From positions 248,001 through 312,000 of the forward strand of contig NZ_LROY01000002.1 of NCBI RefSeq assembly GCF_001639145.1: 64,000 nucleotides of DNA, read 5' to 3'. The notes beneath the pieces are model-generated. The model saw nothing but the letters and a program-made list of their open reading frames with translations. It made no database searches and was not told the origin of the DNA. Positions 41,362 through 49,952 of this stretch are shown piece by piece (position 1 is the stretch's first letter; every line of letters begins with the position of its first letter). The translations under genes and the position numbers were made by a program. The stretch is from Microbulbifer sp. Q7. Its GTDB lineage: Bacteria > Pseudomonadota > Gammaproteobacteria > Pseudomonadales > Cellvibrionaceae.

Positions 41362-42837
41362 ATGTCCGGACAGTGGCTTGTCGCCTTAACGTTCATCGCC
41401 TATCTGGCCTTCATTCTCGCGATCGGTGTCTACGCCTACCAGCGCACCAAAAACGCCAGTGATTACTTCCTCGGCGGCCGTTCGCTGCCGCCGGCGGTCG
41501 CCGCGCTTAGTGCGGGCGCCTCGGACATGAGTGGCTGGTTGCTGCTCGGTCTACCGGGGGCCGCCTATGCCAGTGGCCTGTCTTCCGGGTGGATTGCTAT
41601 TGGTCTGTTTAGCGGTATTGTGCTGAGCTGGACCACCATGGCACGGCGCTTGCGGATTTACAGCTATGCGCTGGATGACTCCCTCACGGTGCCGGCCTAC
41701 CTGCATCGTCGCTTCAATCTCCATACTCCCTGGTTGCGCACCATCTGCGCATTTTTCATCCTGCTGTTCTTTTTGTTCTATGTGGCGTCTGGATTGATTG
41801 CCGGTGGCAAGCTGTTTGAAACGGTGTTTGGCTGGAACTACCAGTGGGCGGTAGTGATCGGTGCGGTGGCGGTTATTTCCTACACCCTGTTCGGCGGCTT
41901 TCTCGCGGTGAGCTGGACCGATGTATTTCAGGGGCTGCTGATGAGCCTGGCGCTGGTGATCGTGCCGATTATGGTGATCTCCGACCACGGTGGACTGGGG
42001 GATGCGGTGGCCACCATGCGTGCGCAGCATCCCGAGTTGATGCACTGGATGACCGACAGCTCGGGGACGGCGCTCGGGGTAGCCGCGATCCTGAGTTCAC
42101 TGGCGTGGGGCCTGGGTTACTTTGGGCAGCCGCATATCCTCGCGCGCTTCAAGGCGCTGCGTCACCCGGACGATATGCCGGTGGCGGCTTCCGTGGCGGC
42201 GGTGTGGTCGCTGGCGGGTTTCCTTGGGGCCATGTGTGTCGGCCTGTTCGGTCACCTGGAGCTCGCGCAGACGCTGCCCGACGGGGAGCGGATTTTTATG
42301 GCGCTGGTAGAAGCACTGTTCCATCCGCTGGTGGCCGGTATTCTTCTGGCGGCAATCTTGTCTGCCATCATGAGTACCGCGGACTCACAGTTACTGGTCT
42401 CGTCGGCGGCCCTGGCGGAAGACATCTACCACGTCTGGTTTGGCAAAAAAGTTTCCTCGGAAAGTCTCGTGAAAGTCGGCCGCTGGGCGGTGGTGGCACT
42501 GTCGCTGATTGCGGTGGCGGTGGCGATGGATCCGGACTCGAAAGTGCTGGATGTGGTGGCTTACGCCTGGGCGGGATTGGGGGCTGCGTTCGGGCCCACG
42601 ATACTCATCAGCCTCTACTGGTCACGAATGACTGGCGCTGGCGCCATCGCGGGCGTGCTGGTAGGGGGTATAACCGTTGTTGTCTGGAAACAGCTATCCG
42701 GTGGCATCTTTGATATATACGAGCTGTTACCGGGTTTTGCGCTCTCCGCAGCTGCTATTGTTTTAGTAAGTGCTTTGACGCATTGCCCTGACGAAATATC
42801 AACGCGCCACCGTCAGTTGCTGGGGCAAAAGCGGTAA
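41362..42837 (+). CDS. putP: Sodium/proline symporter
   Basis: A 491-residue inner-membrane protein with 12-13 helices of the sodium/solute symporter (SSS) fold. It has the family motif GASDMSGWLLLGLPGAAYASGL near residue 50, GGFLAVSWTDVFQGLLM, and the AILSAIMSTADSQLLVSSA sodium-site region. Proline is the most likely substrate on these motifs, though related SSS carriers differ. Long, separate transcription unit. Confidence 0.9.
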   Translation: MSGQWLVALTFIAYLAFILAIGVYAYQRTKNASDYFLGGRSLPPAVAALSAGASDMSGWLLLGLPGAAYASGLSSGWIAIGLFSGIVLSWTTMARRLRIYSYALDDSLTVPAYLHRRFNLHTPWLRTICAFFILLFFLFYVASGLIAGGKLFETVFGWNYQWAVVIGAVAVISYTLFGGFLAVSWTDVFQGLLMSLALVIVPIMVISDHGGLGDAVATMRAQHPELMHWMTDSSGTALGVAAILSSLAWGLGYFGQPHILARFKALRHPDDMPVAASVAAVWSLAGFLGAMCVGLFGHLELAQTLPDGERIFMALVEALFHPLVAGILLAAILSAIMSTADSQLLVSSAALAEDIYHVWFGKKVSSESLVKVGRWAVVALSLIAVAVAMDPDSKVLDVVAYAWAGLGAAFGPTILISLYWSRMTGAGAIAGVLVGGITVVVWKQLSGGIFDIYELLPGFALSAAAIVLVSALTHCPDEISTRHRQLLGQKR

Positions 42838-42901
42838 CGATCATTGCACGTGCGCAGGATTGCGCTTCTGACCGGTGGTGCCTGTGGTTGGAGTATAGGG
42901 A

Positions 42902-43414
42902 GTGATCGAAGTACACCTCGGTGATATCACTCGGTTGCACGTGGATGTAATCGTCAATGCAGCCAACCAGAGGCTCCAGGGAGGTGGCGGAGTCGATGGC
43001 GCAATACACCGCGCTGCAGGCCCCGAATTACTGGAAGCCTGCCGCCGTATCGGCGGTTGCCCGGCGGGAGACGTGCGCTCAACGCCGGGCTATCACCTCC
43101 CGGTCAAGCGTATCTATCACACGGTTGGTCCGGTGTGGCGCGGTGGCAATCTGGGAGAGCCGGAACTGCTCGCCGCCTGCTACCGTCAGTGTCTTGCCAT
43201 GGCACGTCGCGATAACGTCCATTCTATTGCCTTCCCCGCCATCAGTTGTGGTGTCTACGACTATCCGCCGGAGCTTGCGGTAGAGGTGGCTGTGGAGCAG
43301 GTGCAAAATCATCTCGATCGAGATGGTGGACCCCGCCACGTTATTTTCTGTTGTATTGATGATGACATGGCCGAGCTCTATCGGATGCAGCTGGATGCCT
43401 GTGTGCGTCGTTGA
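42902..43414 (+). CDS. Macro-domain protein (O-acetyl-ADP-ribose deacetylase, YmdB type)
   Basis: A 170-residue single macro domain: VDVIVNAANQRLQGGGGVDGAIHRAAG binds ADP-ribose (N and D in the usual places), HTVGPVW is the loop, and SIAFPAISCGVYDYP the second signature. The protein hydrolyses O-acetyl-ADP-ribose or ADP-ribosyl esters. GTG 42902 is the likely start. It stands alone, 64 bp after putP. Confidence 0.92.
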   Translation: MIEVHLGDITRLHVDVIVNAANQRLQGGGGVDGAIHRAAGPELLEACRRIGGCPAGDVRSTPGYHLPVKRIYHTVGPVWRGGNLGEPELLAACYRQCLAMARRDNVHSIAFPAISCGVYDYPPELAVEVAVEQVQNHLDRDGGPRHVIFCCIDDDMAELYRMQLDACVRR

Positions 43415-43580
43415 TGCAGAGCGGGTATTAAGTGCGTGACAGGTTCGCGGGTGTACCAGTTGGCGGTACAAGTCAGCCCGCAAACAGGTTGCGCCTTAAG
43501 CGCTAATTGGGACTGTCGTAGCAGTCAGGAAAAACTGCAAAAATAACCGGCTTTTCCCATAGTTTTTAGCATTTCACTTC

Positions 43581-43601
43581 GAGCCCGGCTTTGCCGGGCT
43601 C
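43581..43601 (+). terminator. Strong hairpin upstream of the Rhs gene
   Basis: GAGCCCGGC and GCCGGGCTC form a perfect 9-bp stem with a TTT loop. Only a scattered T-rich tail follows, so it may be a weak terminator or simply insulate the Rhs gene. It is the only structure I noted in the 285-bp gap 43415-43699. Confidence 0.4.
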
Positions 43602-43699
43602 GCCACTTCTTTTAGAATTTCTCCCTTAAGGACTCTCGTAATTGGCACTGCCGTTCCGTTCTTGCGGCTGGTGTCATTGCGTATGGAAAGGGAAAGTTC

Positions 43700-46600
43700 A
43701 TGCAGGTGTATGTAGAGAATAAATTTGGCCAGCGATTTCGGGTCGTTGAAGGCTGGCAAAGCCCCAGCACGGTATTCGACAACGACGCGTCCGCCGAGTT
43801 GCTGACGGGCTTCCCTCCCACCGCCCTGGGCCAGATTTTCGAGCAGTTTCTGGCCCATAACCCGCAATGCATGGTCGGTGCGCTTTCGGTGGGCGAGACA
43901 TCCCCGCTGCATGTCACGCAGTTCCCCGGTATTCCCCCGCATTTTTCTGAAGAACACAAAGCAGTGTACGCCGCTGTGCGCCGACATCAGATCCTGATTG
44001 AAGAGGCACCACTGGGCGAGACCATCCTGGAGGAGCGGCAGTCTCATATTCGGCAAAAACTTCGTCTTTCTTTGCAGAAGATTGTTGCGGAAGAGCGCGT
44101 CGAAGTAGCGCATATCCAGGCCGTTCATGAGCAGCGCGGCGCACTTGAAAAAGTGGGGGCACATCTTTCCCGGGGCGCGCAGGGGTTCGGTGACGCCGCG
44201 TGGGGACTGGCGGTATGGGCAAAGGACCTCGGTGAAGTGGCGATGGTTATAAATCCCATTCGTATGCAGACCGCAGCACTGGGTGCCACATACGATTATT
44301 TCGTCCATGAAAAAAGTTTCGAGGCATCTCGCAGGGAATACCAGGGGGAAGTCAAAAAAGAAGTGGTGGACGTGCTTGGATTCGACCCCGCCACGATCAC
44401 CGCAGAACAGCTAAAACAGGCATTTGAAATAGCCCACCTTGTCTATGACGACGCAGCACTACGCGGAGCCATCGGTCGTTTTGCCAAAGACTACGTAAAA
44501 GCCCAGCACAGCCTGGAGATATCAGAGTTCGCCGGTGCGGGCGTCTTTGAGATTGCGCTCACCATTGTTCTGGCTGCCTTTACCGGGGGTGTTGGTGCCG
44601 CCGCAGCCATGGCTAAAAATGCCCGCCTGATGTTCCGTTTCAAGGATGTGGGCGATCTGATGCTGGATTTTGCCAAGTATCAAAAGCAGTACAAGCTGTT
44701 GCAGAAGAAGCGTGGAGCCAAGGTTGGGGGTTCCTCCTACAGCGCGTTGAAATCCGAAGACGTGTCCGTCACCACGGCCTCAGGCATTGAGAATGGTGGG
44801 GCCGTCAAAAGAAGCGCTAAAAAAGACAGCGCCGCAAACAGGTCATCAGACAGTGGCACCATATCGGCGACATCCGACAAAAGTAAATCCTCCGACGCTG
44901 TAGACAAACAAGGCGCGGATGTTGGTGTTACCGATTCCGGTAAAACGTCCCAGTGTAATGCACGCGCTTGTGAGAGCGGCGAGCCAATCAACCTGAAAAC
45001 CGGTGAGGAGCGTCTGACGCTGGTTGATGCTGTGCTCGATGGCCCGTTGCCGCTGACCCTGGCGCGCACCTATCGCAGTAGTAACTCGAGGGATACCGGG
45101 CTGGGTGTTGGCTGGAGCCACACATTCGGTGAGACCCTCGTTGTAGAGCCATCGCGAGGGACCGTTGCGTTACACGATGCGGAAGGGCGCATCATCCGCC
45201 TGCCGATCCCTGGCGACAGCGGTCGCAGCCACAATGTGGTGGAGCAACTATCCGTTACCCGGGAGAGCGACAGGCATTGGGTTGTCGCGCCCTATGGCGC
45301 TCCAAAAGGCATTCAGAAACATTTTCGTGCAGAATCGGCGGCCGGAAGTTCGCTGAAGCTGTCGGAAATCCGCGATGATTACGGTAACTTCTACCGCTTC
45401 CATTACGTACAAGGGCAATTGATCTGTGTAGAAAGCAGCCTAGGAGAGGCTCTGCACATATCGCCGGTGGAAGGCCGAGTAGGCGCGCTGAAAAAAGAGT
45501 CTCGCGATGGTCACATTTCTGTAATTGCGAGCTACGAATACAGCGAGCAGGGTGATCTTATTCGCGCCACTGATGCCAAAGGCCACAGTGAACGCTACGA
45601 ATACGTCGGCCACCTCATCAAGAAACGAACCCTAAAGTCTGGTTACAGCTTTCATTTTCGTTGGGACGACAGTGGTCCCGGTGCCCGCTGTCTGCGTCAG
45701 TGGGGCGATCCGATTGATGGCCAGGCGACGTACGATTACACCTTCGTATGGGATGAGGATGGTAAGGGCGTTGCCGTTACCGATACCCGCGGCGGTACGG
45801 AACGCTACCGTTTTAACGCACAGGCGCTGCCGATCTATTACCGCGACGCCGAAGGGGGCGAAACGCTATATAGCTACAACCTTCTCGGGCAGCCCACCGA
45901 AATCAAGTTGCCTGCGGAAGAAGGCTCAGAGCGAAAGGAAATCTTCGCGTACGATGACTGTGGTCGTCTGACCGCCCGTACAGATGCCGCTGGCGGTGTC
46001 CAGAAAATCGAGTACAACCACAATGGTCAGCCTGCAAAAGTAACCGATGCTGCCGGTCGTATCTGGCAGCGCGAATACAATGAAAGTGGACAGGTAACCG
46101 CCAGTATCGATCCTCTCGGGCAAATCACCCGTTATACCTACAATCCCATCGGCCTGATAGGCAGCATTACCAATCCACTCGGCCAGACGACCCGCTACCT
46201 GTGGAACCCCCAGGGCAAGCTCTCGGCGGTGCACGACGCCGCTGGCCGATCTCAGCACTACCGCTACGATATTCATCAGCGACTGGTCGAGGTTCAGCAT
46301 GGGCCTGACCTTTACACCCGTTATGAATACGACGTGCAGGATCGGATCAGTGCGGTAACTACCCCGGACGGCGGTCGGACCGAGTACTCTTACAATGCTC
46401 AAGGTTTGGTGGCAGAGATCGCCGATCCGGAAGGCCGTACAACTCACTACGACTACGATGGCCTGAGTCAGGTAAAGGCCCGCACCAACCCAGGCGGCAG
46501 CCGACTGCAATACCAGTACGACGGCGAGCGCAATCTGATCGGTCTCACCAATGAGAAGGGCGAACAGTACCGCCTCAAATACGATCTCAAGGAACGACTC

Positions 46601-48529
46601 ACCGAAGAGGTCGGCTTTGACGGCCGTGTTACACGTTACGCGTACAACAATGCCGGCCACCTCATCGCCAGCCGGGCGGTGACGGACACGGCAAGCGGCA
46701 AGGGTGTGGATACCCTGTATGAGCGGGATGCCTTCGGCCGTCTGTTACAGGAAATCACTCCGGACGGCACCACCAGTTACCGCTATAACCGCGCCGGCCA
46801 GATGACCGAAGCGGAAACCGCGCACCGGAAATTACGCTGGAATTACGACGCCTGCGGCCGCCTGATTGGCGACTGGCAGGACAATGCAGAAATCCTGCAC
46901 TCCTACGACAAAGCCGGTAACCGTATTGCCACCCGCTTGCCCAGCGGAGAAGAACTGATCTATGGCTATAACGAGGTGGGCCAGTTCCAGAGCCTCCACA
47001 CCCAGTTTGCTGGCGCAGAGACAGCAACACTACTGGCCTCCATCAATCGCGATGCACTCGGCAGAGAAATCGCCCGGGAACACGGCAATGGCCTCACCAC
47101 CAATAGTAGCTACGACCCGCAGGGCCGCCTGCAAAGCCTGCGTGTGGGTAAGTCCGCATCGGATGCTAACAAGCCAGTAGAAAACCCGCTGCTGGAGCGC
47201 AGCTACGGCTACAACCGCAGTGGCCAGCTAACCCAGATCAACGACAGCCTGCGCGGCAACCGCAGCTACCACTACGACGCACTGGATCGTCTGACCCAGG
47301 TAGATGGCCCGTCCCCGGAACATTTCGTCCACGACCCCGCACACAATATTCTCGCCGCGGCAGGCAGCGCGGAGGAAGCACAACAGCAGGCCAGCAGTAC
47401 CCAGGTAAACGGCAACCGCCTGCAATTCCGCGGCGACACCCACTACGAATACGATATCCACGGCAGCCGCACCGCCGCCCTGCGCGGCAAAGGCAAAAAG
47501 CTCCAGACCCGCTATCGCTACAACAGCAAGCACCAGCTTGTCGCCGTGGCCCAGTACAAACTGGATGATGCCGGCGAGCCACAACTTCAATCGGAAACCC
47601 ACTACCAGTACGACCCCCTCGGCCGTCGTGTGCGTAAGCAGGGGGTGGGCGCGATCACCGAATTTCTGTGGAATGGCGATGTTCTGCTTCAGGAAACCAC
47701 CCGGGATTCCGCAACCAGCCAGGATCTGAAATCCCGCACCTACTACTTTGAGCCGGAAACGTTTAAGCCAATCGCTCTAAGCGAAGATGGCGAGGTATAC
47801 CAGTACCACCTGGACCACCTTGGCACTCCGGAAACCCTGACCAATTCTGAAGGAGAAGTGGTCTGGAGTGTCAGCTACAAAACCTACGGTAACCTGGCCA
47901 TCGCCCACCGCGAAGAAATTGCTCAGCCGATTCGGTTTCAGGGACAGTATTTTGATGAAGAGAGTGGGCTGCATTACAACCGGTTTAGGTTCTTCGACCC
48001 GGAATGCGGCCGATTTACTCAGCAAGATCCGGTGGGATTGCTAGGCGGTATCAACAATTATCAGTATGTTCCTAACCCATTGACATGGATAGATCCGTAT
48101 GGTCTAAGTTGTAAGGAAGGGTACGCTGTTGTGAGGCAGTTTGAAAATGGGCGGCAAGAAGGGCATTTTACAATTGAAGTCGTACTAGACGATCTAAAGT
48201 ACTCAACACATCAAGTAATCACCGAAAAAGACTGGAGTAATACAACTATCGTACGTGCTGGCCAATATCACTTGGCAAGCAGTGGGCCTATACATGAAGT
48301 GACGATTCCACTTCCTGATGCAAAAACTGCAATTGAGCATCAAAAAAATCTTATTAATGAGCCGCTAGGTAAATACCAGGCTATCGAAAATAGTTGTTTG
48401 TCACATGTGTGCGATATTCTTGATGCTGGTGGCGGCCCAAAATATAGTAAAAGTCGAATTGGTTATGGCAAGTTCTTCAAGAAGAATGGTTTTGGTCGCT
48501 TAGATGCCGGCGGAAGTATTTTAGATTAA
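43700..48529 (+). CDS. Rhs-family polymorphic toxin
   Basis: A 1609-residue contact-dependent toxin. The N-terminal region (1-280) is an unknown helical domain. A hydrophobic stretch lies near residues 280-302. Then come DUF6531 (SGEPINLKTGEERLTL, about 425), many YD repeats (YxYDxxGR, e.g. RYEYDVQDRISAV) and the Rhs core (HLDHLGTPETLTNSEGEVV, GQYFDEESGLHYNRFRFFD, CGRFTQQDPVGLLGG). The cage ends at NPLTWIDPYGL. The last 140 residues (from 1470, base 48107) form an AT-rich swapped toxin tip with EGHFTIEVVL (H1489) and IENSCLSHVCDIL (C1566). No PAAR domain or VgrG is visible here. Confidence 0.9.
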   Translation: MQVYVENKFGQRFRVVEGWQSPSTVFDNDASAELLTGFPPTALGQIFEQFLAHNPQCMVGALSVGETSPLHVTQFPGIPPHFSEEHKAVYAAVRRHQILIEEAPLGETILEERQSHIRQKLRLSLQKIVAEERVEVAHIQAVHEQRGALEKVGAHLSRGAQGFGDAAWGLAVWAKDLGEVAMVINPIRMQTAALGATYDYFVHEKSFEASRREYQGEVKKEVVDVLGFDPATITAEQLKQAFEIAHLVYDDAALRGAIGRFAKDYVKAQHSLEISEFAGAGVFEIALTIVLAAFTGGVGAAAAMAKNARLMFRFKDVGDLMLDFAKYQKQYKLLQKKRGAKVGGSSYSALKSEDVSVTTASGIENGGAVKRSAKKDSAANRSSDSGTISATSDKSKSSDAVDKQGADVGVTDSGKTSQCNARACESGEPINLKTGEERLTLVDAVLDGPLPLTLARTYRSSNSRDTGLGVGWSHTFGETLVVEPSRGTVALHDAEGRIIRLPIPGDSGRSHNVVEQLSVTRESDRHWVVAPYGAPKGIQKHFRAESAAGSSLKLSEIRDDYGNFYRFHYVQGQLICVESSLGEALHISPVEGRVGALKKESRDGHISVIASYEYSEQGDLIRATDAKGHSERYEYVGHLIKKRTLKSGYSFHFRWDDSGPGARCLRQWGDPIDGQATYDYTFVWDEDGKGVAVTDTRGGTERYRFNAQALPIYYRDAEGGETLYSYNLLGQPTEIKLPAEEGSERKEIFAYDDCGRLTARTDAAGGVQKIEYNHNGQPAKVTDAAGRIWQREYNESGQVTASIDPLGQITRYTYNPIGLIGSITNPLGQTTRYLWNPQGKLSAVHDAAGRSQHYRYDIHQRLVEVQHGPDLYTRYEYDVQDRISAVTTPDGGRTEYSYNAQGLVAEIADPEGRTTHYDYDGLSQVKARTNPGGSRLQYQYDGERNLIGLTNEKGEQYRLKYDLKERLTEEVGFDGRVTRYAYNNAGHLIASRAVTDTASGKGVDTLYERDAFGRLLQEITPDGTTSYRYNRAGQMTEAETAHRKLRWNYDACGRLIGDWQDNAEILHSYDKAGNRIATRLPSGEELIYGYNEVGQFQSLHTQFAGAETATLLASINRDALGREIAREHGNGLTTNSSYDPQGRLQSLRVGKSASDANKPVENPLLERSYGYNRSGQLTQINDSLRGNRSYHYDALDRLTQVDGPSPEHFVHDPAHNILAAAGSAEEAQQQASSTQVNGNRLQFRGDTHYEYDIHGSRTAALRGKGKKLQTRYRYNSKHQLVAVAQYKLDDAGEPQLQSETHYQYDPLGRRVRKQGVGAITEFLWNGDVLLQETTRDSATSQDLKSRTYYFEPETFKPIALSEDGEVYQYHLDHLGTPETLTNSEGEVVWSVSYKTYGNLAIAHREEIAQPIRFQGQYFDEESGLHYNRFRFFDPECGRFTQQDPVGLLGGINNYQYVPNPLTWIDPYGLSCKEGYAVVRQFENGRQEGHFTIEVVLDDLKYSTHQVITEKDWSNTTIVRAGQYHLASSGPIHEVTIPLPDAKTAIEHQKNLINEPLGKYQAIENSCLSHVCDILDAGGGPKYSKSRIGYGKFFKKNGFGRLDAGGSILD

Positions 48530-48544
48530 CGGGAGGTGGCTATT

Positions 48545-48883
48545 ATGGGGTTGGCATTTTGTAAAAAGCACGGAGAGACCGGGATTACCCCAAACATTTC
48601 AGTTGAAATCTGTGAAGACCAATCAAAAGGGAGTCTCGGAAAAATACAAGATATTTGCATTGTTAATATAAAAATTTTTGATGGCGATGAATACCTATAT
48701 ACCCAAGAAAACTATATTAGTAAGGCAGCTTTCGATGAAGCTGGAATGAACTTCGAGTACATCATTACATGCGAAGAAGATGAAGAAAAGATAAACGTTT
48801 TCTTTCCCGAAACTAGTGGAATGTGCTCAGCTTGCTTTAAAGAATACATAATAAGCCGGAATATAAAGCTTCATGGTTGTTGA
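48545..48883 (+). CDS. Probable immunity protein for the Rhs toxin
   Basis: A 112-residue acidic protein starting 15 bp after the toxin stop, with GGGAGG upstream; an in-frame GTG at 48536 is the alternative. It has CKKHGETGITPNISVEIC near the start and MCSACFKEYI near the end, so four cysteines could bind a metal. It is AT-rich like the toxin tip. Position and composition fit a cognate immunity gene; the family is not recognised. Confidence 0.7.
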   Translation: MGLAFCKKHGETGITPNISVEICEDQSKGSLGKIQDICIVNIKIFDGDEYLYTQENYISKAAFDEAGMNFEYIITCEEDEEKINVFFPETSGMCSACFKEYIISRNIKLHGC

Positions 48884-48943
48884 TGTGAGGCAGGCTGCGA
48901 GCTCATTTTGGATTGACCGGAGGCTAGGCGGAAAACTTGGCAC

Positions 48944-48959
48944 TGTAGTGGTTAACTCT
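48944..48959 (+). repeat. Solo IS3-like terminal sequence
   Basis: TGTAGTGGTTAACTCT matches the left end of the IS3-family element at 19671-19686 at 15 of 16 positions. It lies alone between two immunity genes with no transposase nearby. It may be a remnant end of that IS family. Confidence 0.5.
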
Positions 48960-48979
48960 CTGAATGGGCTGAATTAAGT

Positions 48980-49252
48980 ATGAATTATTCTGATGTTGAA
49001 GATTGTGCGGATCGTGCGCTGGAAGCTGTTGTCGGGCTTGAATCAAAGCATGGAAAAAGTCCGGTTCTAGAATCTATTAAGAATCAAATGATATTTGTCA
49101 GGGATAATGCTCGGGTAGGAAAAAACCCAGTCGACGAACTTCCCGATGGTAAATCGTTTACCTTCGGAATATTGTCATCAAGAGAGTTTGCAAGCCCTGA
49201 GGAACTATTAGTCAAAGAGAAGTTGAATCGTGTGGCCAGGTTGCTTTTTTGA
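48980..49252 (+). CDS. Tsi6-like immunity protein (orphan)
   Basis: A 90-residue helical protein. DRALEAVVGLE, PVLESIKNQMIFVRDNAR and SREFASPEELLVKEKLN follow the order and spacing I recall for Tsi6, the immunity protein against the NADase effector Tse6 (DRALALVV, KQLQYIRS, KEFDETDPEL). No Tse6-type toxin is nearby, so it may be left over from an earlier toxin tip or protect against other strains. AT-rich like the toxin island. Confidence 0.6.
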   Translation: MNYSDVEDCADRALEAVVGLESKHGKSPVLESIKNQMIFVRDNARVGKNPVDELPDGKSFTFGILSSREFASPEELLVKEKLNRVARLLF

Positions 49253-49385
49253 AGTTGCCACCGAAGAAATACAGCTGCTGCCTCAACTTAATGAGATGCC
49301 GGCTTGTGACCGCTTGGTCTATTCTGGTTCTGCGGTAGTATTCCCGACAGCCAAACCCAAATAACAATCAAGGCGAGGGAAAACC

Positions 49386-49850
49386 ATGCGCACAGCAGAC
49401 CAGTGGCTTAATGAATACGGCGAGAGCCACCAAAACCCCACCAATAAAGCCATCCACTGGATGGCGGTGCCCCTGATTTACCTGACGGTAGTCGGCCTCT
49501 TCTGGTCCATTCCGCAGCCCCAGTGGATGGCGGAGCTGGTGTGGCTGAACTGGGCGGTGGTGGCCCTGATCCCAACGATGCTGTTTTACCTGGTGATGTC
49601 GTTCCCTCTCGCGCTGGGAATGGTCGCGCTTTCCTTGCTGTGTCTGGGTGCGTGCAGTGCGCTGGAGCGGAGTGGGCAGAGCGTATTATGGTGGTCCGTA
49701 GGGGTGTTTGTGGTGATGTGGGTGTTCCAGTTTATTGGGCACCATATCGAGGGTAAGAAGCCTTCTTTCTTCAAAGACCTGCAGTTTCTGCTGATCGGCC
49801 CGGCCTGGGTGATCGGTTTCCTGTATCGCAAGCTCGGTATTTCTTACTGA
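49386..49850 (+). CDS. DUF962 / Mpo1-like membrane protein
   Basis: A 154-residue membrane protein. HQNPTNKAIHWMAVPLIYL near the N terminus and FQFIGHHIEGKKPSFFKDLQFLLIGPAWV near the C terminus are the two family signatures, each with conserved His. There are four membrane helices. The yeast relative Mpo1 is an iron-dependent dioxygenase acting on 2-hydroxy fatty acids; whether this one does the same is an extrapolation. It is a separate gene following the toxin island. Confidence 0.85.
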   Translation: MRTADQWLNEYGESHQNPTNKAIHWMAVPLIYLTVVGLFWSIPQPQWMAELVWLNWAVVALIPTMLFYLVMSFPLALGMVALSLLCLGACSALERSGQSVLWWSVGVFVVMWVFQFIGHHIEGKKPSFFKDLQFLLIGPAWVIGFLYRKLGISY

Positions 49851-49952
49851 GTAAACCCGTGAGCGATGACTCACTTACTCTCGGGTGCCAGCGAAAGCGA
49901 CGTCGGCACCCGTATCCCAGTCTCTAAGTCCTCTGTGCTTTTTGCGAGCACC

